This document shows positions 47,809 through 58,000 of a DNA stretch of 64,000 bases, piece after piece. Each line of letters opens with the position of its first letter. Position 1 is the first letter of the stretch. The translations under genes were made by a program, and so were the position numbers. The stretch is from Gammaproteobacteria bacterium (lineage in GTDB: Bacteria; Pseudomonadota; Gammaproteobacteria; Steroidobacterales; Woeseiaceae), in contig JAOTZC010000005.1 in NCBI GenBank assembly GCA_029861535.1, positions 1 to 64,000 on the forward strand, given 5' to 3'. The notes under the pieces are model-generated. The model was not told the origin of the DNA, did not search any database, and worked only from the letters and a program-made list of their open reading frames with translations.

Positions 47809-48294
47809 CTAGATGCACTTGAAGTATTCGAATGGCTCGAGACAGGCTTCACACCGATAGCTAGCTTTACACGCCGTCGAACCGAACTCGCTGACCAACG
47901 CGGTTTTTGTAGATTCACATCGCGGACAGGCTATTGGCCGTCCACTAGCAAGCAACGCGCGCTTACTAGCCGCCTTGGCAGGGGGTGCAATTCCGTACTG
48001 ACGAAGTTTTTCGCGGCCTTCGTCACTAATCCAGTCCGTAGTCCATGGCGGCGACAATGTCCGCTTTATTGCTGCATTTTCGAGTCCGTGGTCGCGCAAG
48101 GCGTCGGCCACGCTTTGCTCGATCACTTCGGTTGCCGGGCAACCGGAATAGGTCGGCGTCAGCGTAACCGTCACGCGGTCGTTAACGACGACGTCACGAA
48201 CGATACCGAGGTCGGTAATTGACAGTACCGGTATCTCTGGATCGAGGACCTCACTCAACCAGTCGAACACCTGTTCTTTTGTGACGGCGCTCAC
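47809..48294 (-). CDS. paaD: Phenylacetyl-CoA epoxidase maturation protein PaaD
   Basis: A 161-residue protein of the MIP18 (DUF59) family. The N-terminal domain shows VLDPEIPVLSITDLGIVRDV and TPTYSGCPATEVI. The C-terminal zinc-ribbon-like part has Cys pairs in ACPRCESTKT and YRCEACLEPF. It is thought to help assemble the iron centre of the epoxidase. Its start overlaps the paaC stop by one base. Confidence 0.93.
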   Translation of the reverse strand: MSAVTKEQVFDWLSEVLDPEIPVLSITDLGIVRDVVVNDRVTVTLTPTYSGCPATEVIEQSVADALRDHGLENAAIKRTLSPPWTTDWISDEGREKLRQYGIAPPAKAASKRALLASGRPIACPRCESTKTALVSEFGSTACKASYRCEACLEPFEYFKCI

Positions 48295-49067
48295 TACCAG
48301 TTCGCCCCTGGGAAAGCACGCTGCAAGTGCTGCATCTCGGCGATTAGAAAGCCAAAGTATTCACTGTGATTGCCTTGACGGCCGCCGGCGCGGCTAAAGC
48401 TAGTTTGGTCAAGATTATCGTCCGGGATCGGCAGCGTCGCCTGTTCGAGCAGCGCTTCGACGTTGTCGCGCCAGGTTTTCGCCAGTGCCCCGAGATCGGG
48501 ACCATTGCATTCTCGCTGGATCCAATCGTCTACGTCGTCGCCATCGAAAAACTCCGCTGCATAGCGCCAATAACGTTCCAGCGATTCCTTGACTCGCTGA
48601 TGACTCTCGTCTGTACCGTCACCAAGCCTGATGAGCCATTGAGAGGCATGCCGCAAGTGATAAGAAATTTCTTTTACGGCGCGTGCCGCGATTTCGGCCA
48701 AACGCGTATCGGCACAGTCGGCCAGTTGTTCGAGCTGCAATAAATAGAACGATTCGAACAAAACCTGACGGACGATTGCGTCGCCGAAATGCCCGTTCGG
48801 CTGCTCAACCATCAAAAAGTTTCTAAACTCTTGGCTATCGCGCAAATACGCGAAATCGTCCTCGCCCCTGCCCTTGCCCTCAAGTTCGCCGGCATACGAG
48901 TACAACATGCGTGCCTGACCAATGTAGTCGAGCGCGAAATTCGCGTTGGCAAGCTCTTCTTCCAACTCCGGCTCGCCGGCCACGCGTTCGATCATGCGCT
49001 GCCCAATAACCAGCGCGTTGTCGCCGAGCCTCAGAACGTACGACTGTAGTGCGTCCTCAACAGTCAC
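48294..49067 (-). CDS. paaC: Phenylacetyl-CoA epoxidase structural subunit PaaC
   Basis: A 257-residue ferritin-like helical subunit that pairs with PaaA but lacks a working di-iron site. Landmarks are LANANFALDYIGQARMLYSYAG, AYLRDSQEFRNFLMVEQPNG and SYHLRHASQWLIRLGDGTDESH. It overlaps paaB by 4 bases and abuts paaD. Confidence 0.94.
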   Translation of the reverse strand: MTVEDALQSYVLRLGDNALVIGQRMIERVAGEPELEEELANANFALDYIGQARMLYSYAGELEGKGRGEDDFAYLRDSQEFRNFLMVEQPNGHFGDAIVRQVLFESFYLLQLEQLADCADTRLAEIAARAVKEISYHLRHASQWLIRLGDGTDESHQRVKESLERYWRYAAEFFDGDDVDDWIQRECNGPDLGALAKTWRDNVEALLEQATLPIPDDNLDQTSFSRAGGRQGNHSEYFGFLIAEMQHLQRAFPGANW

Positions 49068-49351
49068 AGGTTTTCAACTCCATCCGGAATTTTGTAGAAC
49101 GTCGGATGGCGATAGATTTTATCTTCGGCCGGTGCAAAGAAAGCCGAGGTGTCTGCGGGATCGGACGCCACGATAAGGTCGGATCGCACAACCCAGAGAC
49201 TCACGCCCTCCATGCGGCGCGTATAGGTGTCACGCGCGTGATCGAGGGCCATCTGGTCGTCCGCCGCATGCACACTTCCCGCATGCCGGTGACTGAGGCC
49301 CGATCGGCTGCGGATGAACACTTCATATAGTGGCCATTCTTTTTCGTTCAT
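49064..49351 (-). CDS. paaB: Phenylacetyl-CoA epoxidase subunit PaaB
   Basis: A 95-residue subunit that bridges the PaaAC heterodimers. WPLYEVFIRSRSGLSHRHAGS and DHARDTYTRRMEGVSLWVV are characteristic. It starts 20 bases after paaA and overlaps paaC by 4 bases. Confidence 0.95.
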   Translation of the reverse strand: MNEKEWPLYEVFIRSRSGLSHRHAGSVHAADDQMALDHARDTYTRRMEGVSLWVVRSDLIVASDPADTSAFFAPAEDKIYRHPTFYKIPDGVENL

Positions 49352-49371
49352 TGGGTACCTCCGCTTGAGCG

Positions 49372-50364
49372 TCAGGCCGCGGCAGCGGTGGCGTGTTTAT
49401 CCGCGTAGGCACGCGCCGCGTCTCGCACCCAAGCGCCGTCGACCTGAGCCTGGCCGCGTTTTTCGATGCGCTGACGGTTGCATGGTCCATTGCCGGCAAG
49501 CACGTCATAGAATTCCTGCCAGTCAATGTCACCAAACTCGTAGTGGCCAGTTTTATCATTGATCGACAAGTCGTCGTCGGGCACGCGCAGACCGAGAAAT
49601 TCTGCTTGCGGGACCGTTACGTCAACAAACTTTTGCCGAAGCTCATCATTGGAGAAGCGCTTTATCTTCCATGCCATCGACTGCGCCGAGTGTTTCGAGT
49701 CGCTGTCGTTAGGACCGAACATCATCAGCGATGGCCACCACCAGCGGTTTAAAGCGTCCTGCGCCATCGCCTTCTGCTCGTCGTTGCCGCGACTGAGCTC
49801 GAACATGATGTCGAATCCCTGCCGCTGATGAAAACTCTCTTCTTTACAAATGCGCACCATTGCGCGCGCGTACGGGCCATAGGAACAGCGGCACAATGGA
49901 ATCTGATTCATAATGGCTGCACCGTCGACAAGCCAACCAATCGCGCCAATATCGGCCCACGTCAGTGTCGGGTAGTTAAAAATGCTCGAGTACTTGGCTT
50001 TGCCGGACAGCAAGTCCGCCACCATCTGATCGCGAGACACGCCGAGCGTTTCTGCCGCGCTGTATAAATACAGCCCATGTCCCGCTTCATCCTGCACCTT
50101 GGCGAGCAAAATGGCTTTGCGTTTTAGGGTTGGTGCCCGTGTGAGCCAGTTTCCTTCAGGCTGCATGCCAATAATTTCGGAATGCGCATGCTGCGAGATC
50201 TGCCGCAGCAATGTTCGTCGATAGGCCGCTGGCATCCAGTCTTTTGCCTCGATCTTGTCCTCGGCATCGACACGTTTTTGGAACGCGTCGAGCTGATCGG
50301 CGCTCTCCGACGCATCCGAGGACTGGACGACTTTCCCTTTTTGATCAAGGCCTTGTGTGTACAC
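49372..50364 (-). CDS. paaA: Phenylacetyl-CoA epoxidase catalytic subunit PaaA
   Basis: A 330-residue di-iron monooxygenase subunit that converts phenylacetyl-CoA to the ring 1,2-epoxide. The iron ligands are seen in [18 protein letters not shown] and [15 protein letters not shown] (two ExxH-type motifs). [26 protein letters not shown] is a family signature. It is first in paaABCDE. A PaaX-box-like sequence lies 68 bases upstream of the start. Confidence 0.95.
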   Translation of the reverse strand: MYTQGLDQKGKVVQSSDASESADQLDAFQKRVDAEDKIEAKDWMPAAYRRTLLRQISQHAHSEIIGMQPEGNWLTRAPTLKRKAILLAKVQDEAGHGLYLYSAAETLGVSRDQMVADLLSGKAKYSSIFNYPTLTWADIGAIGWLVDGAAIMNQIPLCRCSYGPYARAMVRICKEESFHQRQGFDIMFELSRGNDEQKAMAQDALNRWWWPSLMMFGPNDSDSKHSAQSMAWKIKRFSNDELRQKFVDVTVPQAEFLGLRVPDDDLSINDKTGHYEFGDIDWQEFYDVLAGNGPCNRQRIEKRGQAQVDGAWVRDAARAYADKHATAAAA

Positions 50365-50431
50365 GGCGTGGATTCTCTGTATGCCAAGCGTAGACCATCT
50401 AATGTGTCACGCTTTTCTTAGTAATTCAAGC

Positions 50432-50444
50432 AATTATGTATCAC
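50432..50444 (-). promoter_or_regulatory. Putative PaaX box upstream of paaA
   Basis: Read on the minus strand, GTGATACATAATT matches the sequence at 51848 at 12 of 13 positions. It overlaps the last codon of paaI and lies in the promoter region of paaABCDE. It is a likely repressor site. Confidence 0.6.
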
Positions 50445-50863
50445 TTTATCAGGGACTGATCGCGACTGGCGGATCGGCCACGAAACAAGGCCACGGTTTG
50501 GCCGTGTTGGTTGACGACCTCGACGGCGTAGATGCCACCGCGATTGCCACGGTGTTCCTCGTTAGCCGTCGCGCTTAGTTCGTCATCGAGTTTCGCGGCA
50601 CGCAGGAAATCGACGTTTGCCGATGCACCGACCGATAATCGATTGTAGGCATTGCAGGCGAACGCGAATGCAGTATCGGCAAGCGCAAATATGATTCCAC
50701 CGTGACAGACGTCAAATCCGTTCACCATGTCTTTGCGCACGCGCATCGTTGCAACAGCTTGCCCGGGAGCTGGGATATCGACTGTGATGCCGAGCATCTG
50801 CGATGCCTCGTCTGCGTCGTACATAATGCTCGCACACTGTTTCGCAATTTCGATGTCGCTCAC
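50441..50863 (-). CDS. paaI: Acyl-CoA thioesterase PaaI
   Basis: A 140-residue hotdog-fold thioesterase that removes dead-end hydroxyphenylacetyl-CoA. GFDVCHGGIIFALADTAFAFACN holds the HGG motif and the catalytic Asp helix typical of PaaI. It overlaps paaX by 4 bases (ATGA), so repressor and thioesterase are coupled, and is followed by the paaABCDE promoter. Confidence 0.92.
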   Translation of the reverse strand: MSDIEIAKQCASIMYDADEASQMLGITVDIPAPGQAVATMRVRKDMVNGFDVCHGGIIFALADTAFAFACNAYNRLSVGASANVDFLRAAKLDDELSATANEEHRGNRGGIYAVEVVNQHGQTVALFRGRSASRDQSLIK

Positions 50864-51807
50864 TTTTCAATACCGCCGCGTTGTTTGTTGTTTTGCAATC
50901 CGCCAAAGCGTTGATGATACCCGCCGCCCGGTGCTGGCAATACGCCATCTTTAGTCTCGATCGCAGCCGACAAGTGTTCGTCGGCTCGTTCGTAAATGAG
51001 ACTGTACAAATCCCGGCATAAGCGATAAGCCGCAACGCCATTCCAATCACTCGGCAGCAGTGCCGTTGGCATTTGTGGGTCGCGCAGCAATACCGTTCGG
51101 TAATCCTGAATCAGTAGCGTGCGCAGCAGAAATGCTGTTTTGGGTGCAATGAACTCGCTACTTGAAATCGCGTTTAACGCTGGCCAAAATCGTTTTACAA
51201 ATTTTTTGTACTTGGCGTCGATGTCGCTGAGATTCCAGCTTTCGTTGGCAAGCCGCCGCATCGCATCGTCGCTATCAACCGTACTACCCGTCATGATAAC
51301 GACTTTGTCGGCCACGCCCAGTCGCCTAAGTGTGTCATTCAGGTCCTCAGTATTGGGCGTCGGATGTGCCATGACGCTTGTAGAAAATGAACCAAACCCT
51401 AGCCAACCGCATTCCTTGCGCACCAAATCGCGTGTCGTGGCGTTCAAATTCGACAATAACAATAAGCTCCAGTAACCATCCCATGCCTCGGCCGGCGCAC
51501 CGTAAATTCTATGGGTTGCTGCGCGAAAGCGCTCGCGCCCGTCCGCGGTCAAGCTGTAATAAGCTCTTCGTCCGCGCTGTTCTGATTCGAGCCAGCCGTC
51601 GTTAGCAAGACGGAATACCGATGTTCTGACAAGTCGCTCGCTGACACCAAAGTCAGCCATTATCGATATTAGGCTGCCGAGCCATAGAGTACCGCCTCGT
51701 GGTGCGATGGAATCACCGAATATCGTTGTAATCAGTGAGCCAGCACGAATTGTTGGCCGGGATCGATACTCGTCGATTAAGGCTTGGCAGGCTGTTTCGA
51801 TGCTCAT
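50860..51807 (-). CDS. paaX: Phenylacetate-responsive regulator PaaX
   Basis: A 315-residue repressor that releases DNA on binding phenylacetyl-CoA. The N-terminal winged helix has SLITTIFGDSIAPRGGTLWL and SERLVRTSVFRLANDGWL. GRRAYYSLTADGRERF and the long C-terminal domain are diagnostic. ATG 51807 is used. It is divergent from paaZ across a box shared with the paaA promoter. Confidence 0.95.
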   Translation of the reverse strand: MSIETACQALIDEYRSRPTIRAGSLITTIFGDSIAPRGGTLWLGSLISIMADFGVSERLVRTSVFRLANDGWLESEQRGRRAYYSLTADGRERFRAATHRIYGAPAEAWDGYWSLLLLSNLNATTRDLVRKECGWLGFGSFSTSVMAHPTPNTEDLNDTLRRLGVADKVVIMTGSTVDSDDAMRRLANESWNLSDIDAKYKKFVKRFWPALNAISSSEFIAPKTAFLLRTLLIQDYRTVLLRDPQMPTALLPSDWNGVAAYRLCRDLYSLIYERADEHLSAAIETKDGVLPAPGGGYHQRFGGLQNNKQRGGIEK

Positions 51808-51847
51808 AAACGCGTTGGCTTGCTTTCGGCTTTGTCGACCGTACAAT

Positions 51848-51886
51848 GTGATACAGAATTATTCAATTTAAATTCTAATCTGTATC
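51848..51886. promoter_or_regulatory. Putative PaaX operator between paaX and paaZ
   Basis: GTGATACAGAATT at 51848-51860 matches the paaA-side box at 12 of 13 positions. An inverted partner, AATTCTAATCTGTATCC, begins at 51871, giving a long imperfect palindrome (ATACAG and CTGTAT arms). It is positioned to control both divergent genes. Confidence 0.6.
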
Positions 51887-51933
51887 CAAAAACGAAACCG
51901 GCGGAGCCTGAGGGCGCGCCAGGAGTCACAACA

Positions 51934-53982
51934 ATGAAGCTCGGCAATCTCGTTCTGGACCGGTGGATCGATGGCGATGGTGTAGGCAAAACACTGTCCA
52001 GTGCTGTCGACGGCAAACCAGTCGCGAACATTAGTAGCGACGGCCTCGACTTTCACAGCATGTTGCAACATGCGCGCTCGCTCGGCGGTAGAAATCTACG
52101 CGCACTGACTTTTCACGAGCGTGGCGAAATGTTGAAGGCGCTCGCGAAATACCTAATGGAGCACAAGAAAGAGTTTTACGCGCTGTCTACGCAAACCGGT
52201 GCAACGCACGCAGACAGTTGGGTCGACATCGACGGTGGCATCTCGACCTTGTTTGTGTTTTCGAGCAAAGGCCGCCGCGAGATGCCGAATGACTTTGTTT
52301 ACCTCGACGGCCCACCGGAAATACTCTCCAAAAAGGGAACATTTGTCGGCCAACATATATACACCCCGAAGCTCGGCGCAGCCGTGCACATCAACGCTTA
52401 CAACTTTCCGGTGTGGGGAATGCTCGAAAAGTTAGCGCCGACACTGTTGGCCGGGGTCCCAACGATCGTCAAGCCAGCGTCAAGTACCGCCTACTTAACA
52501 GAGCTCGTCGTAAAACGCATCGTCGAATCGGAAATATTGCCGAAAGGATCGATCCAACTTATCTGCGGTGGCGTCGGCGATCTATTCGATCACCTTAACT
52601 GTCAAGACACGATTGCCTTCACTGGTTCAAAGGCAACTGCTGAGAAATTGCAACAGCATCATCGCGTCGTCAGCGAGTCAGTTGCATTTACAGCAGAGAC
52701 AGATTCGCTGAACGCGTCGATTCTCGGCCCGGACGCCAAACCGGGGACGCCGGAATTCGACCTGTTTATCAGTGAAGTCACGCGCGAAATGACGAGCAAG
52801 GCCGGCCAGAAGTGCACGGCAATTCGCCGCATCATTGCGCCCGGCAATATTGCCGCGGATCTTGTGCGTGCATTATCAACGGCGCTTGGCGAAATCCGAA
52901 TTGGAAACCCCGCAAATCGCGATGTGGACATGGGTGCGCTCGCCAGTCAGGAGCAACGCGACGAAGTAAGAGACCGCATCGGCGATCTCGCGAAAGAAGC
53001 CGATATTGTCTATGGCGGAAGTGAAGACTTTGAGCTTGTCGATGCCGATGCCAAGAAAGGCGCGTTCTTCATGCCGACGCTGCTGCACTGCGAAAAGCCA
53101 ATGTCATCAAAAGCCGTCCATTCGGTCGAAGCATTCGGTCCGGTCAGCACCGTGTTGCCGTACGATAATCTTGATGAAGCGATTGAGCTTGCGCGGCTCG
53201 GCGAAGGCAGCCTTGCAGGGTCGATTATCACTAACGACAACGACGTCGCAAAAAAATTAATTCTCGGCACAGCCGCCTATCATGGCCGCATGCTAGTGAT
53301 TAATCGCCACTGTGCAGCGGAATCGACAGGCCATGGCTCGCCACTGCCACACTTGATTCATGGCGGGCCGGGGCGTGCCGGTGGCGGTGAAGAAATGGGT
53401 GGCATCCGTGGCGTAAAACATTACATGCAACGTACCGCCATTCAAGGCTCGCCCGAGACGCTATCCGTCATCGGCAATCGCTGGATTCGCGGTGCAAACG
53501 AACTCGATCCAGGCGTGCATCCCTTCAGAAAGACGTTTGAGCAACTCCGCATAGGCGACACGCTAAATACCGAGTCACGCGAAGTTACGCTCGATGACAT
53601 CGATCACTTCGCCGAATTCACGGGTGATACGTTTTACGCACACACCGATGAAGCTGCAGCCGCAAAGAATCCGTTCTTCGATGGTCGTGTCGCACACGGA
53701 TATTTGATCGTGTCATTTGCAGCCGGATTGTTTGTTGATCCGGATTTCGGTCCGGTGCTTGCGAACTATGGCGTCGACGATCTGCGCTTTATTCAACCGG
53801 TCAACTTCGGCGATTCATTAAGAGTGCGCCTGACCTGCAAGCAAAAGACGCTGCGCGGCGACAGTGGCTATGGTGAAGTCCGCTGGGACGCCGAGGTAAG
53901 CAATCAGAACGGCGACTGTGTCGCGCAATATGACGTGCTAACGATGGTCGCCACCGACGACCATTGGGCGTCGGTGGCTTAG
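51934..53982 (+). CDS. paaZ: Bifunctional oxepin-CoA hydrolase/semialdehyde dehydrogenase PaaZ
   Basis: A 682-residue fusion enzyme that opens oxepin-CoA and oxidises the resulting semialdehyde. The aldehyde dehydrogenase domain (about residues 1-515) has the catalytic Cys in KAGQKCTAIRR, FTGSKATAEKL and GPVSTVLPY. The C-terminal MaoC-type hydratase has DDIDHFAEFTGDTFYAHTDE and FDGRVAHGYLIVSFAAGLF. AGGAG precedes ATG 51934. It is divergent from paaX. The remaining paa genes (paaF, G, H, J, K) are not in this window. Confidence 0.95.
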   Translation: MKLGNLVLDRWIDGDGVGKTLSSAVDGKPVANISSDGLDFHSMLQHARSLGGRNLRALTFHERGEMLKALAKYLMEHKKEFYALSTQTGATHADSWVDIDGGISTLFVFSSKGRREMPNDFVYLDGPPEILSKKGTFVGQHIYTPKLGAAVHINAYNFPVWGMLEKLAPTLLAGVPTIVKPASSTAYLTELVVKRIVESEILPKGSIQLICGGVGDLFDHLNCQDTIAFTGSKATAEKLQQHHRVVSESVAFTAETDSLNASILGPDAKPGTPEFDLFISEVTREMTSKAGQKCTAIRRIIAPGNIAADLVRALSTALGEIRIGNPANRDVDMGALASQEQRDEVRDRIGDLAKEADIVYGGSEDFELVDADAKKGAFFMPTLLHCEKPMSSKAVHSVEAFGPVSTVLPYDNLDEAIELARLGEGSLAGSIITNDNDVAKKLILGTAAYHGRMLVINRHCAAESTGHGSPLPHLIHGGPGRAGGGEEMGGIRGVKHYMQRTAIQGSPETLSVIGNRWIRGANELDPGVHPFRKTFEQLRIGDTLNTESREVTLDDIDHFAEFTGDTFYAHTDEAAAAKNPFFDGRVAHGYLIVSFAAGLFVDPDFGPVLANYGVDDLRFIQPVNFGDSLRVRLTCKQKTLRGDSGYGEVRWDAEVSNQNGDCVAQYDVLTMVATDDHWASVA

Positions 53983-53998
53983 TGTCATCAGCTACGCG

Positions 53999-54406
53999 TT
54001 AGGCCAATAGGGCTTTTGACGCCAGCCAGAGTCCGTAAACGGAAACGACCACAGTAACCAAAAGGGAACCGAAGGCACCGATCAGACGGCCAGGATGGCC
54101 CATATTGTCATGCTTCAATCCGATAGCATGTGCAATCCTGGCTATAAGAAAGACGTCACCGACGATGTAAAGAAACATCGATGAGCCGCCATTAAGTTCT
54201 ATCGCACCCATGACGATCAGTACCATCGGCACATATTCGAGAAAATTCTGATGTGCACGGACTCTCTCTGCGAGTTCCATGTTTTGTGGTTCACCGTGTA
54301 GAACAGAAATACCGGTCTTGCCACGAAAACTACCCGCGCGGAAACTCAAGACTAATGCGAAAAGCGCGAAGACGCTGGCGTACATCAGTGTTATTGGTAT
54401 GGACAT
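53999..54406 (-). CDS. MAPEG-family membrane protein
   Basis: A 135-residue, four-helix membrane protein. LAERVRAHQNFLEYVPMVLIVMGAIELN contains the family's ExxxRAxxNxxE-type signature, followed by RIAHAIGLKHDN. The MAPEG family includes glutathione-dependent microsomal transferases, but bacterial members are mostly uncharacterised. It stands alone, converging on paaZ. Confidence 0.87.
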   Translation of the reverse strand: MSIPITLMYASVFALFALVLSFRAGSFRGKTGISVLHGEPQNMELAERVRAHQNFLEYVPMVLIVMGAIELNGGSSMFLYIVGDVFLIARIAHAIGLKHDNMGHPGRLIGAFGSLLVTVVVSVYGLWLASKALLA

Positions 54407-54467
54407 GGGATCCCCCTTTTCTTGTTGTGCAATGAATTATAGACTTTTCGCGGCCTGTTGCCGGCTT

Positions 54468-54932
54468 CTACAGCCGAAACGGCAGCGCGGTATCGGCCTT
54501 AATCTCCTTTAACACGATATTGGATCGCACTTGTGACACACCGGGAAGCTTAAATATGAAGTCGTCGAGAAAAAGGTTATACGCATCGATATCTTCAACG
54601 ACGACGCGTAAATGAAAATCAGCCTCTCCGCTGGTCGCAAAACATTCGAGTACTTCAGGGTGGCGCAATACTTCGCGTATGAAGTGATCGACGTTTTTTT
54701 GTTCATGGCGTGCGAGCGACACATGCACCATCGATGACAACCCGAACCCCGCCTTGCGGGTATTCGCTATCACCGCGTAACGATCGATAACGCCGGATTC
54801 CTCGAGACTTTTCACACGCCGCCAACAGGCGGAACTCGACATGCCAACGCGCTCGGCAAGCTCTTGCATCGTCAGGCGGCTGTCCTTTTGTAACTCCGCA
54901 AGAATGCGGCGATCCCTGAGCTCGAGCCTCAT
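54468..54932 (-). CDS. Lrp/AsnC-family transcriptional regulator
   Basis: A 154-residue regulator. The N-terminal helix-turn-helix is ILAELQKDSRLTMQELAERVG with SSSACWRRVKSLEESGVI, and the C-terminal RAM domain has CFATSGEADFHLRVVV, which senses amino acids. ATG 54932 follows GGAGAAT. It is divergent from the indolepyruvate oxidoreductase operon, which it very likely controls in response to an amino acid. Confidence 0.93.
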   Translation of the reverse strand: MRLELRDRRILAELQKDSRLTMQELAERVGMSSSACWRRVKSLEESGVIDRYAVIANTRKAGFGLSSMVHVSLARHEQKNVDHFIREVLRHPEVLECFATSGEADFHLRVVVEDIDAYNLFLDDFIFKLPGVSQVRSNIVLKEIKADTALPFRL

Positions 54933-54957
54933 AATTCTCCATGTGCCAAAATCGAAA

Positions 54958-54970
54958 TATTGTTTCAATA
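54958..54970. promoter_or_regulatory. Inverted repeat TATTG-N3-CAATA in Lrp/IOR intergenic region
   Basis: A perfect 5-bp inverted pair with a 3-base spacer lies 26 bases upstream of the Lrp-family start codon. A second pair, TTCGG and CCGAA with a 9-base spacer, lies at 54982-55000. Lrp-type regulators often bind such AT-rich sites and control their own gene and a divergent one. Confidence 0.35.
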
Positions 54971-55087
54971 ATAGCGCATTTTTCGGCTATTTTTACCGAA
55001 TACAGTACCTAAAATGGCAAATTTGGCATCGGTGCGCGGCGATAATCTGCGACACTGCGCGGTCCCCCAAGCCTAATCGGAGCTCTG

Positions 55088-58000
55088 ATGGCTACGCCCG
55101 CAGAAAGCCTCCCGCACTACCCACTCGACAACTACGAACTCGCGGACCGCTATCGCCGCGAATCGGGGCGCGTATTTCTAACCGGAACGCAGGCGCTGGT
55201 CCGCATCGCGTTGATGCAGAGAACCATCGATCGCGCGGCCGGTCGTAACACCGCCGGATTCGTAAGCGGTTACCGCGGCTCGCCGCTCGGCGGCGTCGAT
55301 CAGGAGCTTTGGCGGGCGAAGAGCTTTTTAGTCGAAAACAACATTGAGTTCCTGCCGGCGGTCAACGAAGACCTCGCCGCGACCGCACTGCTCGGATCAC
55401 AACAAGTTGAAACCGACCCGCACAGGACCGTCGATGGTGTGTTCGGTATCTGGTACGGCAAAGGCCCGGGCGTCGATCGTTCGGGCGACGCGCTGAAGCA
55501 CGGCAACGCTTACGGCAGCTCGCCCAATGGCGGTGTTCTGGTCGTCGCGGGTGACGACCATGGCTGTGTCTCGTCTTCGATGCCGCATCAATCAGACGTC
55601 GCTTTTCTTACTTTCGTAATGCCGCACCTAAACCCTGCCAGCGTCGCCGAATACCTCGAATTCGGGCTATACGGCATCGCATTGTCACGCTTTTCCGGAA
55701 TGTGGGTCGGCTTCAAAGCAATATCGGAGACCGTCGAGTCGGCGATGTCGCTCGAATTACCGCCGTACCCGCAATTCAATGCGCCTGATTTCACACCACC
55801 ACCGACCGGACTGCACTACCGCTGGCCCGATTTTCCAGGACCGCAAATCGAAGAACGGCTGGAAGCCAAAAAGGCCGCGACGCTGGCGTTCGCTGCGGCG
55901 AATCCAATCGATCGAAAGATCTTCAACGATCGAGATGCCCGTTTCGGCATCGTCACGACTGGGAAAGCGCACCTCGACTTGATGGAAGCATTGCGCCTGC
56001 TTGGCATCGATCGGCGCGAAGCGAAGCGCATCGGCGTGGACGTTTATAAAGTAGGTATGGTTTGGCCGCTTGAGCATGACGGTGCTCTCGATTTCGTGCA
56101 AAAAAAGCATGAAGTTCTCGTCGTCGAAGAGAAACGCGGCATTATCGAAAGCCAGTTCAAGGAATATTTTTACGACTACCCGGGCCGTAAACCGCAACGC
56201 ATGGTCGGCAAGCAGGACGAGGCCGAGAACCGACTCGTACCATGGGTCGGCGAATTGTCGCCGATCCAGCTTGCCGGCATCGTCGCACGGCGCCTTGACG
56301 GCGAATTCTCGGGTCTAAACCTGACCGCTCGCGCGGACAGTTTGCTATCCCACAGAAGTAATGTCATCGACATCAAAGGCACGGCCCGCAAACCGTATTT
56401 CTGTTCGGGCTGCCCACACAATTCGTCAACCAAAGTCCCCGAGGGCTCGAAAGCGCTAGCCGGCATCGGCTGTCATTTCATGGCGAGCTGGATGGGTCGC
56501 GACACCGACGGACTTATCCAGATGGGTGGTGAGGGCGTCAACTGGATATCGCGCTCAATTTTCAACGGCAATCGGCATATTTTTCAAAACCTGGGCGACG
56601 GCACTTTCTATCACTCCGGGTCGCTGGCGATACGGCAGGCTGTCGCTGCAGGCACAAACATTACATTTAAGATTCTCTACAACGATGCCGTCGCGATGAC
56701 CGGCGGGCAGCCGGTCGACGGACCCATTTCAGTGCATTCCATCGCACACTCCGTGCGCGCCGAGGGTATCGAACGAATCGCACTACTGTCGGACGAACCG
56801 GAACAGTTCGATCTCCGAGATTTTCCCGCCGGCACGAGCCTGTCACATCGTCGCGAAATGGATGCATTGCAACGCGAGCTGCGTGACATCGCGGGTGTAA
56901 CCATCCTGATCTATGCGCAAACCTGTGCCACGGAAATGCGGCGACGCCGCAAGCGAGGTGAGATCGAAGACCCGAAAAAATTCGTCGTGATCAATGACCT
57001 GGTCTGCGAGGGTTGCGGCGACTGCTCCGTCGAATCAAATTGTCTGTCAGTTGTCCCGAAGGAAACGCCGTTTGGCCGTAAACGGCAAATCGATCAGAAT
57101 AATTGCAACAAGGATTATTCATGCGTCAACGGGTTTTGTCCGAGCTTCGTCACTGTCGAAGGCGCCACGCGACTGGAAAAAAAGGGCACCAGTTTGGAGC
57201 CCGATCTGGATGCCCTGTCCGAGCCCACGGAACCAACTATCGATGGCTGTTATGACTTGCTCGTAACAGGTGTTGGCGGCACCGGTGTCGTTACCATTGG
57301 CGCACTGATAACGATGGCTGCACATTTAGAGGGTAAGGGAGCCAGCGTGCTCGATTTCATGGGTTTCGCGCAAAAGTTTGGTCCTGTGCTGAGTTTCATT
57401 CGGATTGCCCGTGAACCTGCCGACATAAATCAAGTTCGCATCGAGCAGGCTCGAGCCGATGCGTTAATCGGCTGCGACCTCGTCGTCAGTTCTTCACCGA
57501 ATGCGTCGAAAACCTTCAGCCGCGAACGCACGCGGGCTGCTGTTAATAGCGCCGAAATGGCAACCGCCGATTTCGTCAGGAATCGCGATGCGAACCTGCA
57601 GAGCGACGATCGCCTCGCAGCAATTCGCGACAGCGTCGACGATATGTCGTCAATCGACGCGAACCGTATTGCCAGCCACTTAGTTGGCGACACCATTTAC
57701 GCCAATGTCTTGCTGCTGGGTTACGCGTGGCAGCAGGGCCTGATACCGGTCAGCGGCGCTGCGCTTGAACGCGCGATCGAGCTCAATGGCGTCAAAGTTG
57801 AAGACAATAAACGTGCGTTTGCCTGGGGAAGGCTGGCGGCCATCGATCCTGACAAGATCGAAGCACTAATCGGCGGCGATGACGGCTCGAAAGACGGTTG
57901 GCACAACGAGTCCTTGGAAAATATGCTTGACCGGCGAGCCACGTTCCTGACTGAGTACCAGGACAGTAAGCTAGCCCAACGTTATAGAAATCTTGTCGAA

